A stretch of DNA of 64,000 bases, taken from Vibrio palustris. GTDB taxonomy: Bacteria > Pseudomonadota > Gammaproteobacteria > Enterobacterales > Vibrionaceae. Positions 50,824-59,102 of the stretch are shown one piece after another. Position 1 is the first letter of the stretch. Each line of letters begins with the position of its first letter. Both the position numbers and the translations under genes were made by a program. The stretch is taken from the NCBI RefSeq assembly GCF_024346995.1, contig NZ_AP024887.1, forward strand, positions 496,001 through 560,000, read 5' to 3'. Under the pieces are notes generated by a model. The model ran no database searches. It was given only the letters and a program-made list of their open reading frames with translations, and had not been told where the DNA came from.

Positions 50824-51391
50824 TACAATCTCCTAGCCACATGCTTGTGGTGTTTATTGACGTATCACGATAATTAGGCACCAAATAGAATTGATAACCC
50901 AATAACCACAATTATAGTATTGATAAAGACCAAAAAACAACACTTTTAATGAGGGTTATTAATATAAAGCAGCGGGGAATCAACGTGTTACAGGTTATTG
51001 TTGGGTTGATATAAAAATATGGCTGATTTAAAAATGGAGAGTTATCAGTGAGTAATTGACGATTTCTTGTCCAAGGCAATAAGGTTTAGATTAAAAAGAG
51101 AGAGCCATAGTGACTCACGAGAGTGCTACTGCACTATGTAAGGGCAATCTTTGTAAGAGCAATATTTTTTATAAATCAAATATGACGCTGAAAATGAAGG
51201 CTTTATTGAAGCAGAAGTTATCATCGTCTCTACCATTTTTACAATTTAACCGGCAATTTATTTTATGTTATTGATTTATAATGCTTTAATTCGAATAACT
51301 GCAAAGCATGAAAATAAATCGTGAGAAAGTACCAAAAGTTGGCATCATTTTTCCATTACTTATGACGACACTATCAATTGGAGAAAGAACC
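50824..51391. other. grcA upstream region
   Basis: This 568-bp AT-rich gap separates divergent grcA and a small ORF. A perfect TATAAT on the minus strand at 50911-50916 has a TTGTTT 18 bp upstream. Apart from the FNR-like box I see no other structured element or gene. Confidence 0.55.
50920..50933. promoter_or_regulatory. FNR-like box upstream of grcA
   Basis: TTGATAAAGACCAA matches nine of ten FNR consensus positions. It lies about 100 bp upstream of the grcA ATG. With a TTATCA-type -10 near 50892 it would sit at about -41, a class II position; with the stronger TATAAT at 50911 it would instead overlap the promoter core. Confidence 0.45.
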
Positions 51392-51520
51392 ATGCCACTG
51401 ACTATGAGAATAACAAGCTCGCTACAATCTCACGCGCCACATGCTCAGCGTATGCCCGTGCCTAATCGCCATGTTTCTGGCCAAGGACATCATCGTGCAC
51501 CACAAAGAACAGCGAAATAA
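51392..51520 (+). CDS. possible small basic protein, 42 residues
   Basis: The frame beginning at ATG 51392 has GGAG eight bases upstream, a good ribosome binding site. The product starts MPLTMRITSSLQ and is rich in histidine, proline, arginine and glutamine, with no acidic residue, so it should be strongly basic and disordered. The frame is open 28 codons further upstream, but that start lacks support. I do not recognise it. It could be a small nucleic-acid-binding protein, a leader for ung (97 bp downstream), or chance. Confidence 0.35.
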   Translation: MPLTMRITSSLQSHAPHAQRMPVPNRHVSGQGHHRAPQRTAK

Positions 51521-51617
51521 GTGGATATTGACTCTCACTAACTGAGGATTTTCATACCTGCATCTATGTCTAAATCGGTATATAATTGTCGGTTTATCAT
51601 GATGAAAGGATCTTGGA

Positions 51618-52298
51618 ATGACTCAGTTATTGACATGGCATGATGTAATTAGCGTTGAAAAACAGCAAGAATACTTTCAGAAGACGCTGCAATTTGTAGC
51701 CTCTGAGCGTCAAGCTGGCAAAGTGATCTATCCGCCTGAAACTGATGTATTCAATGCCTTCCGTTTTACCGAATTTCATCAAGTAAAAGTCGTTATTCTC
51801 GGGCAAGATCCATATCATGGCCCAGATCAAGCTCATGGCTTAAGTTTTTCTGTATTACCTGGTGTAAAAACGCCGCCTTCCTTACGTAATATGTACAAAG
51901 AGTTAGCGCAAGATATCCCCGATTTTAAGATTCCAGACCATGGGTATTTAAAAGAGTGGGCCGATCAAGGGGTATTATTGTTGAACACTGTGTTAACCGT
52001 TGAGCAAGGCAAAGCACATTCCCATGCTAAGAATACCGGGTGGGAACGTTTTACCGATGCTGTGATTAATGCGCTTAATGAGCATAGTGAGGGTGTCATC
52101 TTTTTACTGTGGGGTGCGCATGCGCAAAAGAAAGGACGCATGATTGATAGACATAAGCATGTGGTGTTAACGGCTGCTCATCCTTCGCCACTGTCTGCTT
52201 ATCGTGGTTTTTTTGGCTGCCAGCACTTTTCGCAAGTCAATCGCATTCTTACATCTCAGGGGCAAACTCCGATTCAATGGCAATTATCACCTGTTTAA
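51618..52298 (+). CDS. ung: uracil-DNA glycosylase
   Basis: Ung excises uracil from DNA to start base excision repair. The 226-residue family 1 enzyme has the water-activating GQDPYHG at 62-68, with Asp64 as the catalytic base, and the DNA-intercalating [10 protein letters not shown] motif with His187. The ATG has GAAAGGA upstream, and a TATAAT at 51581 is a likely -10 element. Confidence 0.98.
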   Translation: MTQLLTWHDVISVEKQQEYFQKTLQFVASERQAGKVIYPPETDVFNAFRFTEFHQVKVVILGQDPYHGPDQAHGLSFSVLPGVKTPPSLRNMYKELAQDIPDFKIPDHGYLKEWADQGVLLLNTVLTVEQGKAHSHAKNTGWERFTDAVINALNEHSEGVIFLLWGAHAQKKGRMIDRHKHVVLTAAHPSPLSAYRGFFGCQHFSQVNRILTSQGQTPIQWQLSPV

Positions 52299-52350
52299 GG
52301 AAGTTGGTCAAAACTTAGACAGAAATCAATACTTATTAGGCTTTGCTTAC

Positions 52351-52371
52351 ATACACTATAAAAAAGTGTAT
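52351..52371 (+). repeat. inverted repeat before hemerythrin-like gene
   Basis: ATACACT and AGTGTAT are perfect 7-bp arms around 7 A/T bases, ending one base before the AAGGAG ribosome binding site. It could be a repressor operator or an RNA hairpin acting on translation. Confidence 0.5.
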
Positions 52372-52385
52372 GAAGGAGCATGAAT

Positions 52386-52934
52386 ATGATGATTGAAAGG
52401 ATAGGGGTTGAGCACGGTTATATGAGACGTTTGCTGGCGATACTCAACGAAAACGTCACGTTACTAAAAACAGAGCAAGCCATGAATTATGCTCTGATTA
52501 AGGAAGTCGTTGATTACTTGTCTAGCCATTCTGAGCGGGTCCATCATCCCAAGGAAGACCTGATGTATCATTATTATAATGAGCATTACGGTGTGAATGA
52601 GAAGCGGTTGAAGTTAGCTGAGGAGCACGAAAAACTGTCTGATAAAACCCACGCTTTTTTAGAGACAGTTGAGATGGTTCTAAACGATGTGGTTGTTCCA
52701 AAAGAGGTGTTTATTACGCAACTGGAATCTTTTATTACCGCTCAGCTCGATCATTTAGATATGGAAGAGCGATATATCCTTCCCAAGCTTGAAGCGACAT
52801 TCACACCTAAAGACTGGCAGTACCTAGAGTCACAATGGTTTAGCAATGACGTCGATCCGGTATTTGGTGAGGCGATTGAAAACCGTTATCGCCAGCTGAC
52901 TCAATTGATACAAAGTCAGACCATAGAGGCATAA
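52386..52934 (+). CDS. hemerythrin-domain protein
   Basis: The product (182 residues) is a four-helix hemerythrin-like (HHE cation-binding) protein. Candidate iron ligands are spread as expected: VEHGYMRR near the N-terminus, HHPKEDLMYHY, EEHEKL and HLDMEERYILP. Such proteins bind a di-iron centre and sense or handle O2, NO or iron; the role of this one is unknown. ATG 52386 has GGAG with seven-base spacing; the ATG at 52380 is too close to it. A perfect inverted repeat lies just upstream. Confidence 0.85.
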   Translation: MMIERIGVEHGYMRRLLAILNENVTLLKTEQAMNYALIKEVVDYLSSHSERVHHPKEDLMYHYYNEHYGVNEKRLKLAEEHEKLSDKTHAFLETVEMVLNDVVVPKEVFITQLESFITAQLDHLDMEERYILPKLEATFTPKDWQYLESQWFSNDVDPVFGEAIENRYRQLTQLIQSQTIEA

Positions 52935-52953
52935 ACGACATGGGTTAACAATA

Positions 52954-52980
52954 AAAAGAGGCATCATATGATGCCTCTTT
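52954..52980. terminator. bidirectional terminator
   Basis: AAAGAGGCATCAT and ATGATGCCTCTTT form a perfect 13-bp palindrome. The T tract is stronger on the minus strand, serving the small gene at 52998. Confidence 0.85.
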
Positions 52981-52997
52981 ATCGTAGGTGTTCATCC

Positions 52998-53180
52998 TTA
53001 AAAGTTTATATCATTAATATCTAAGCAAGCGTCCATGTCCATCAATTCTTTCTCTAGACGCCGTTTATCCCGTAGCGCTTCAATTTCTCTCCACATCCTT
53101 TTTCCCGGCTTTGGTGCTCGGGCTGCGCGAATTTTATTGATTTCATTTTCCAACATTTCTACGAAGTGCATATCATCCAT
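52998..53180 (-). CDS. small charged protein, possibly DUF3545
   Basis: The 60-residue product is highly charged and helical, starting MDDMHFVEMLENEINKIRAA and ending MDACLDINDINF, with a basic central stretch (KPGKRMWREIEALRDKRRLEKEL). Size and pattern resemble the small DUF3545 family of gammaproteobacteria, which has no known function; that match is from memory. ATG 53180 is preceded by GAGG with seven-base spacing, supporting it over the TTG two codons upstream. The terminator at 52954 serves it. Confidence 0.7.
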   Translation of the reverse strand: MDDMHFVEMLENEINKIRAARAPKPGKRMWREIEALRDKRRLEKELMDMDACLDINDINF

Positions 53181-53893
53181 AAGCAAGCCTCATCTGAGTT
53201 GTTGTAGTTACGGTAGCATTGAAATTAATCAGTCCTTGAGTGCTTTGTTTAGCACATCTTTTGCAATCGTATCTTTGATTTATTTCTCATTTGTTGCATC
53301 TTTATGAACTTTATTCGTCTTGCAACACGCTTTTCTCAAAAAAACACAAAGTCTTGATGAATTATTCATCGCTTAATGTCGAATGTTTGGCTCTTTGAAT
53401 ATGGTGCGCTTGTTAAGGAACTGTTGAACATTTTGCTTTTAGGATTCGAGAAGTGATTGTGTATTAAGATTACGATTTATCAATGTTTGGTGAGCAATGA
53501 ATATCAACTAAGTCGCGGCTGCCCTTGATTTTAAACGAAGAAGTGTTCTTCCAACGGGAGCGGAGACGCTATAGAAAGCGCTTTTTTATGTGGCTTAATT
53601 GTATATTTTTTTGTTAAATAAAAGTGCTAAATTTGGTTTGTTAACTGTTAATGAATCGTGAATTATTGGTGACGGCAACAAGTTTATGCAGTCGATCTCC
53701 TATTGATTTTTGTCACAAGTGTCTGCATTATCCAGCGCTTAAAATAGCGTTTTGATTCAACAAGCAATGATTCAAGACACATAAGAAAACATTAATTTAT
53801 ACAGTAAGCACGACAGAAACGTGTTTCTGAACGATGACTTACTAGACCAAACAGTAGGTTTGGAACTGTGTCAAAACTCTACAAGAGGTTCAT
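53181..53893 (+). other. long intergenic region before AGCS gene
   Basis: The 713-bp gap holds no ORF I can support. A hairpin GAAGAA-GTG-TTCTTC at 53537-53551 is followed by GC-rich sequence with a weak stem (CGCT/AGCG) and a T6 tract ending at 53587, which could be the end of a small RNA. A promoter for the downstream symporter is at 53703. It does not match the glycine riboswitch consensus. Confidence 0.5.
53703..53731 (+). promoter_or_regulatory. candidate AGCS promoter
   Basis: TTGATT and CATTAT are separated by 17 bp, about 160 bp upstream of the symporter start. Confidence 0.4.
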
Positions 53894-55324
53894 GTGACAG
53901 ATCTAATTAGCTTTTTGAATGATCTCCTTTGGGGATCGGTTCTCGTTTACCTATTGGTAGGTGTGGGCATTTATTTCACTATTCGTCTCGGTTTTATTCA
54001 ATTTCGCCATTTTGGCCATATGTTTTCGGTACTGAAAAACAGCCGCAAAGGTGATAGCTCGGGTATTTCATCTTTTCAAGCATTGTGTACCAGTCTAGCG
54101 GCACGTGTCGGCACAGGAAATATGGCAGGCGTGGCAGTGGCCTTGACGGCTGGTGGACCTGGCGCCATCTTTTGGATGTGGGTAACAGCAATGCTAGGTA
54201 TGGCAACCGCCTATGCAGAGAGTACACTGGCTCAGTTGTATAAAACACGCGATATGGATGGTAATTACCGTGGTGGACCTGCTTACTACATGACGCGTGG
54301 CTTGGGTATGCGTTGGATGGGCGTCTTATTCTCAGTATTTTTGTTGATAGCCTTTGGTTTAGTGTTTAATGCGGTACAAGCAAACTCTATTACTAATGCG
54401 GTGCATGCAGCTTTTCACATTGAGCCTGTCATTATTGGTATTGGACTCGTGATTTTGGCGGGATTCGTGATTTTTGGCGGAATTCGTAAAATTGCCCGTA
54501 CTGCAGAGCTCATTGTTCCCTTTATGGCACTGGCTTACCTTGCTATTGCTTTGTTTATCATGTTTGCCAATATTGAAAAATTGCCGGATATTATTGCTTT
54601 AATCTTCAAAAGTGCGTTTGGTTTTCAACAAGCTGCTGCAGGCGGGGTAGGTTACGCGATTGCACAAGCGATGATTAATGGTGTCAAACGCGGCTTGTTC
54701 TCTAACGAGGGTGGTATGGGGTCTGCGCCCAATGCCGCAGCCACGGCGACGCCATATCCACCACATCCTGCATCACAAGGTTATGTGCAAATGCTTGGTG
54801 TCTTTACTGATACGGTGGTGATTTGCTCGGCAACGACAGCGATTATTTTAATGTCTGGTGAATACGTCCCGCACGGTGGTGTCACGGGAATTTCACTTAC
54901 GCAGCGTGCACTGAGCACACAAGTGGGTGATTGGGGCGGTATCTTTATTGCTGTGGCGATTTTCTTCTTTGCCTTCACCTCGATCATTGCCAACTATTCG
55001 TATGCAGAAACCAATTTGGTTTTCATGAAGATGCGTAAAAAATCTACGCTAATGTTGTTCCGTGTGATCTTCCTTAGCATGGTGATGTTTGGCTCACTGG
55101 CGAACCTACCGACAGTATGGTCGCTTGCGGATGTCTCGATGGGCTTAATGGCGATCGTTAACCTAGTGGCAATCTTACTGCTGTCCGGTATTGTGGTGAA
55201 GCTCACCAAGGATTATAACCAACAGTTGAAAGCTGGTAAGTTACCGACCTTTGATGTTAATGATTATCCCGAACTAAAATCTCAATTAGAAGAAGGGATT
55301 TGGGATAACACCAAGACCAAGTAA
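53894..55324 (+). CDS. sodium:alanine/glycine symporter (AGCS family)
   Basis: This AGCS-family secondary transporter moves alanine or glycine with Na+ across the inner membrane. The 476-residue product has about eleven membrane segments and the family motifs GTGNMAGVAVALTAGGPGAIFWMW, split here over residues 74-97, and GLFSNEGGMGSAPNAAA (substrate/Na+ region). Start is GTG 53894 with AGAGG five bases upstream. Which amino acid it prefers cannot be told from sequence. Confidence 0.93.
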   Translation: MTDLISFLNDLLWGSVLVYLLVGVGIYFTIRLGFIQFRHFGHMFSVLKNSRKGDSSGISSFQALCTSLAARVGTGNMAGVAVALTAGGPGAIFWMWVTAMLGMATAYAESTLAQLYKTRDMDGNYRGGPAYYMTRGLGMRWMGVLFSVFLLIAFGLVFNAVQANSITNAVHAAFHIEPVIIGIGLVILAGFVIFGGIRKIARTAELIVPFMALAYLAIALFIMFANIEKLPDIIALIFKSAFGFQQAAAGGVGYAIAQAMINGVKRGLFSNEGGMGSAPNAAATATPYPPHPASQGYVQMLGVFTDTVVICSATTAIILMSGEYVPHGGVTGISLTQRALSTQVGDWGGIFIAVAIFFFAFTSIIANYSYAETNLVFMKMRKKSTLMLFRVIFLSMVMFGSLANLPTVWSLADVSMGLMAIVNLVAILLLSGIVVKLTKDYNQQLKAGKLPTFDVNDYPELKSQLEEGIWDNTKTK

Positions 55325-55357
55325 TTAACGGTTAAACCAATCATAAAGATTCATAAA

Positions 55358-55385
55358 GCCATGCAGATATTGCATGGTTTTTTTT
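55358..55385 (+). terminator. AGCS gene terminator
   Basis: CCATGCA and TGCATGG pair around GATAT and are followed by eight T residues. Confidence 0.88.
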
Positions 55386-55556
55386 GTCTTCGACTTGTCT
55401 GTTAGCAACCAGCACGCGTTTACTTCATCGTCTATAATGCGATGAGTCTAAAGGCACTCAAATGTTTAGTGGTTGTCTTTGATTCCCATGTTTTCGCTGT
55501 CATCGTCCTATTCATTTCGATGTAATGTTGAAATGCGCAAGTTGCACTAGAGTTTG

Positions 55557-55790
55557 TTAGGGAGATGCACGCTTTACTTTATGTTTGCATTGCTTAGCTA
55601 GAATCGAGGCGTGGCAATACCGCCATTGCGCACTGATGGTGTACTTGACGTGGTGAGACGCCATGCAGGTAATGAGCGCGGCATCATCGAGCAAGGCTTG
55701 AAATTTAAACCGTCCTTCCCAAAACCAACCAGTACAGTTGTCTTCTTGGTTGGCGCTGCGACTTGGATGCCCCGCTGAGCTGACACGCAT
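55557..55790 (-). pseudogene. IS200-type/REP-associated transposase remnant
   Basis: The minus-strand frame contains [20 protein letters not shown] followed by [13 protein letters not shown]. That is the conserved block just before the YVDLNPxRA motif of Y1 (IS200-like, REP-associated) transposases. The catalytic HUH and tyrosine parts are absent: upstream the frame is broken, and after CMA the sequence is unrelated (SHHVKYTIS). Only about 45 codons are recognisable. The surrounding 55325-55880 gap otherwise holds no gene. It marks an old mobile-element insertion at the left edge of an accessory-looking block. Confidence 0.75.
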
Positions 55791-55880
55791 AACATTACGA
55801 CGTCCCGTGGATTCCGACTAACATCAACAGTATGGACTGGGAAAGGTGAAAGCCTTTCTCATCGCAAAAATGGAGTATCA

Positions 55881-56723
55881 ATGAAAAAATTAAAAGTGTG
55901 TTTTTTGGTTTTTGCAGCGTGTATGGTTTGTTCGTGCTCCACAACCACATTCGTTTATAACAATGTAGATTGGTTGGTTGGCTTCTATGTCGATGATTAT
56001 GTAGAGCTTGATAGTAATCAAGAAAATATTTTGGTGAACAGTGTTAATAAATTGCAATCCTGGCACCGGACAACAGAGTTAAGAAAATATAAAAGTGATC
56101 TGGTTTTACTTGTTGCACAGCTTAAAGCTGAAAACCTGAATAGAGAGCAGTGGCTCGGTGTGTTTTCTAAAGTAAAACAACATATATATAACTTTCGCGA
56201 TGGGGTCAGTCCTGAAGCCATTAAGTTGATTAAACAACTCTCGGATGAACAAATAGATCACATGCTGGCTTTATGGGCAGAGAATGACAAGCAAGAGCTC
56301 GATGTATTTACCAAGCAGGATGCAGCTGGGAAAATTAAAGTTAGACAAGAAAAAATAACGGGAGCGATTGAAAAAAATATTGGCGATCTATCCTCGCAAC
56401 AGCAAGAGATCGTTAATCGCTATTCATTGAGGATGAAGTCTACTTTTATTGAGAGAAATGCTTACAGGAAAAAACTGCGAGCGGCGTTGAAACCGTTACT
56501 CGTCGAGAGGTACTCTTCTGAATTTTCTGATAAGTTTTATTTTCTGCTCAACAATCTGGATTCGTTTAAGTCTGAGTCACTTATCATCGCTAGGCAAAAA
56601 AATGAATACTTATACGCTGAACTACTCGCAGAGTTAAATGCTAGCCTGAGCAAAAAACAAAGATCTAAGTTATTGCAGACACTTAAATCTTATATTACAA
56701 CCATCGATTCATTAATGGGATAA
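55881..56723 (+). CDS. DUF6279 family lipoprotein
   Basis: The 280-residue product has a lipoprotein signal peptide with lipobox VCSC (Cys at about 19), followed by TFVYNNVDWLVGFYVDDYVELDSNQ, the typical opening of DUF6279 lipoproteins. The rest is predicted helical, with regular charged repeats (for example LSDEQIDHMLALWAENDKQE and LSSQQQEIVNRYSLRMKS). A role in envelope biology is likely only because of the anchor; the function is unknown. Low GC and lysine richness are noticeable compared with the dcw genes. ATG 55881 has AAATGGAG upstream. Confidence 0.82.
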   Translation: MKKLKVCFLVFAACMVCSCSTTTFVYNNVDWLVGFYVDDYVELDSNQENILVNSVNKLQSWHRTTELRKYKSDLVLLVAQLKAENLNREQWLGVFSKVKQHIYNFRDGVSPEAIKLIKQLSDEQIDHMLALWAENDKQELDVFTKQDAAGKIKVRQEKITGAIEKNIGDLSSQQQEIVNRYSLRMKSTFIERNAYRKKLRAALKPLLVERYSSEFSDKFYFLLNNLDSFKSESLIIARQKNEYLYAELLAELNASLSKKQRSKLLQTLKSYITTIDSLMG

Positions 56724-56872
56724 GTGGCCTTAAATGCCATGAAAAAGCGCGCAGCGATGTTCATGCTAATGAAGCGGTATGCTTGGCATGTGTGTTTTGG
56801 TCACTGACGTTGGTGACTGTGGTAATTAAACCGCGCCCAATGCCTTGGGCGTTGTGTATCCAAAGGAAATTT

Positions 56873-57148
56873 ATGTCAAAAGTCACATTGAAAGGCTATA
56901 TTTTGGTTCCTGAGTCGGATCTTGAATTAGTAAGAAGCGAGTTGGTAAACCATACACGTCTTATCCTCGAAGAAACTGGGTGTCTTACGTTTCGTGTCAT
57001 TCAAAATCTCGAAAATTCTCTTCGTTTCGACGTTTATGAAGAGTTCGCAGATAAGCCGTCTTTTGAGCAACATCAGAAAAGGGTGAAAGCTTCTCATTGG
57101 GGCCAAGTGACAGTGAACGTTGAACGTCACTATGAAATCTTTGAGTAA
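56873..57148 (+). CDS. antibiotic biosynthesis monooxygenase-fold protein
   Basis: The 91-residue product fits the small ABM-domain (dimeric alpha-beta barrel) family that includes quinol monooxygenase YgiN. Typical features are an N-terminal beta strand VTLKGYILVP, EETGCLTFRVIQ, FDVYEEFADKPSFEQHQ with the conserved histidine, and a short C-terminal strand. The frame is open to 56783, but ATG 56873 has AAGGA close upstream and gives the family length. The substrate is unknown. Confidence 0.82.
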   Translation: MSKVTLKGYILVPESDLELVRSELVNHTRLILEETGCLTFRVIQNLENSLRFDVYEEFADKPSFEQHQKRVKASHWGQVTVNVERHYEIFE

Positions 57149-57292
57149 ACGCATAGCAAACTGTTCAAGCAAATTCGACATGTGTGGTATTTTGGGTGTG
57201 CCGTGAGTTTTGTGTTTACGGCATAGTGCAGAGGTGTTTGTATTCGCCAACTCCATAGGACACAATGTGTGAAATGGGTTAGTAGAATTAGG

Positions 57293-58150
57293 CTAAGGTT
57301 GAATTTTTGCAAAATGAGATTCTAACCATTGTAAAAACTTGAGTTCAATACTGGTTAAATGCTCAGATTCGCTAAGTAACACATAGTCATGTCCAGATGG
57401 GATAAACCCAAAAGGAGCGACTAGCCTCCCGCTTTTTAGATCGTCAACCACCAACGGGTACGATCCCATCGCCGCGCCCATCCCATCGATTGCCGCCTGC
57501 AAGCAGAAGTAAAAATGTTCGAAAGACTGCCCAGCATTATTATAGAGTGACATATCATTTTCTAAAGACCATGCTTGCCATGCTTCTCGGCGACTTTCGC
57601 TATGCAGAAGTATGATGCTATAGAGACTCTCTTTCATTCTACGCCAATATTGCGGTGACATAACGGGGCCTACCCATTCTTTAGTCAATACATGCTTTTG
57701 ATAATGTATCGGGATGTCAAAATCATCACGACGAATTGCGAGTGTATTGTGCTCGCCTTTGAAGTCGATGGGGCCACCCGCTGTTGATAAACGAACATCA
57801 ATACCAGAGATATTATAAAATTCAGACAACCTTGGCATCAGCCAGCGCATGGTCAACGTCGGTTCACATGATACATTTAAGTGATTATTATTTTTGGGGA
57901 TTAATTGCTTAATTCCTCTTTCAAGTGAATCAAACGCCACATCAGTATGCTCTTTTAGCCGCTCTCCCTCATAAGTTAGACACATTGTACGTCCCTGCTT
58001 ATAAAATAACGCCTGCCCCAAGTAGTTCTCGAGCACTTTTATCTGTTTGCTCACCGCTCCATGAGTAATATGCAGAGTTTGAGCGGCTTCGGTATAGGTG
58101 ACCGATTGCGCGGTAATATGAAAAACATAGAACGCATTTAAATGTCTCAT
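57293..58150 (-). CDS. LysR-family transcriptional regulator
   Basis: The 285-residue product has an N-terminal winged helix-turn-helix (residues 1-60: TYTEAAQTLHITHGAVSKQIKVLE) and a substrate-binding domain, the standard LysR layout. The HTH subtype resembles GcvA-like regulators. The frame is open to 58312 across the divergent promoter, but ATG 58150 gives the family start (MRHLNAFYVF). It is divergent from a LysE-type exporter gene, which it probably controls; the inducer may be the exported amino acid. Confidence 0.9.
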   Translation of the reverse strand: MRHLNAFYVFHITAQSVTYTEAAQTLHITHGAVSKQIKVLENYLGQALFYKQGRTMCLTYEGERLKEHTDVAFDSLERGIKQLIPKNNNHLNVSCEPTLTMRWLMPRLSEFYNISGIDVRLSTAGGPIDFKGEHNTLAIRRDDFDIPIHYQKHVLTKEWVGPVMSPQYWRRMKESLYSIILLHSESRREAWQAWSLENDMSLYNNAGQSFEHFYFCLQAAIDGMGAAMGSYPLVVDDLKSGRLVAPFGFIPSGHDYVLLSESEHLTSIELKFLQWLESHFAKIQP

Positions 58151-58247
58151 CTGTGACTTATTCTCACATATCAATTCATATTTTTCGATTATAACCCAAG
58201 CCAAAATACATACAATCATTCTAACCACTTCAATATAAGGAAAGAAT

Positions 58248-58874
58248 ATGGACATCCTCAGCTTTGCACTTTTTGGGCTATTGATCGTAATCAGCCCAGG
58301 AGCAGACACCATTTTATTATTTCGAAACAGTGCGCGTTATGGAAGAAGAATAGGTATCATCACAGCGTTAGGTATTGGTGCAGGGGTTGGCGTCCATGTC
58401 ACTTATTCTGTTATCGGCATCAGTCACCTAATTTCACAGAGTGTATGGCTATTTAGTGTCATAAAATACATCGGCGCAGGATACTTAATCTACCTCGGTA
58501 TCACGAGTCTGTTTAGCAGTAAGCGGTCATTGACGACTGAAAAATTTGTTGAGGATAATAACATTCATTCAAACATCTCGGTTTTTCGTCACTTCTTACA
58601 AGGTTTCCTTTGTAATACTCTAAACCCTAAGACAATGCTATTTTTCTTGAGTATCTTCACGCAAATAGCCGCTGCCACAACTAATAATTCATTGCTAATG
58701 ATAAGTTACGGTGGCTACTTAGCGATATTGCATGCGTTATGGTTTTGCCTATTAGCCTGTTTAGTCACATCGTCCGCTGCCACTCTTTATCTGGAAAAAT
58801 TTGGTCACCGTATTAATCAAACTTGCGGAGTGGGGTTAATTCTCTTTGGAACACTACTTTCAGCGACCGCTTAA
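58248..58874 (+). CDS. LysE/RhtB-family amino acid exporter
   Basis: The 208-residue protein has six predicted membrane segments and the LysE/RhtB signatures: ISPGADTILLFRNSARYGRR near the N-terminus, GIGAGVGVHVTYSVIG, and FLCNTLNPKTMLFFLSIF in the middle. Such proteins export amino acids or related metabolites. The ATG at 58248 has AAGGAAAG upstream. Pairing with the divergent LysR gene over a 97-bp gap is a classic exporter-regulator module. The substrate is unknown. Confidence 0.9.
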   Translation: MDILSFALFGLLIVISPGADTILLFRNSARYGRRIGIITALGIGAGVGVHVTYSVIGISHLISQSVWLFSVIKYIGAGYLIYLGITSLFSSKRSLTTEKFVEDNNIHSNISVFRHFLQGFLCNTLNPKTMLFFLSIFTQIAAATTNNSLLMISYGGYLAILHALWFCLLACLVTSSAATLYLEKFGHRINQTCGVGLILFGTLLSATA

Positions 58875-59009
58875 TCGATGCATCTAACTAACACAGGTTT
58901 CGATACCAATAACCACTAGCACACTCATAATCCTATTTAGCGACGAGTTAGAGGTGATGTGTGTCGCTGCTGGGGGGCTTACTTTCTATCTCACTTTATT
59001 TATGTATAA

Positions 59010-59018
59010 GGGGGGGGG
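59010..59018 (+). repeat. nine-base G tract upstream of yaaA
   Basis: A G9 homopolymer lies 84 bp upstream of the yaaA start in an AT-rich gap. Such tracts can vary in length by slippage, and if near promoter elements can alter expression. It could also be a sequencing artefact. Confidence 0.7.
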
Positions 59019-59102
59019 ATATACTCTATACACATTGGTTAGTTCACGGATTGACTGTGATATAGTAACTGCATAGACCCAACATACATTAGGACAATAA
59101 TT

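Noticed and set aside
53500..53600. Glycine riboswitch before the AGCS symporter
   Set aside because: Vibrio AGCS genes can have one, but the conserved aptamer core sequences are absent here.
55598..55795. Second minus-strand ORF over the transposase relic
   Set aside because: It is an alternative frame of the same degenerate sequence and shows no family motif.
57149..57292. Sequence resembling Vibrio integron repeats (attC/VCR)
   Set aside because: Some short words are shared, but the paired core sites and the flanking inverted repeats are missing, and no cassette array is present.
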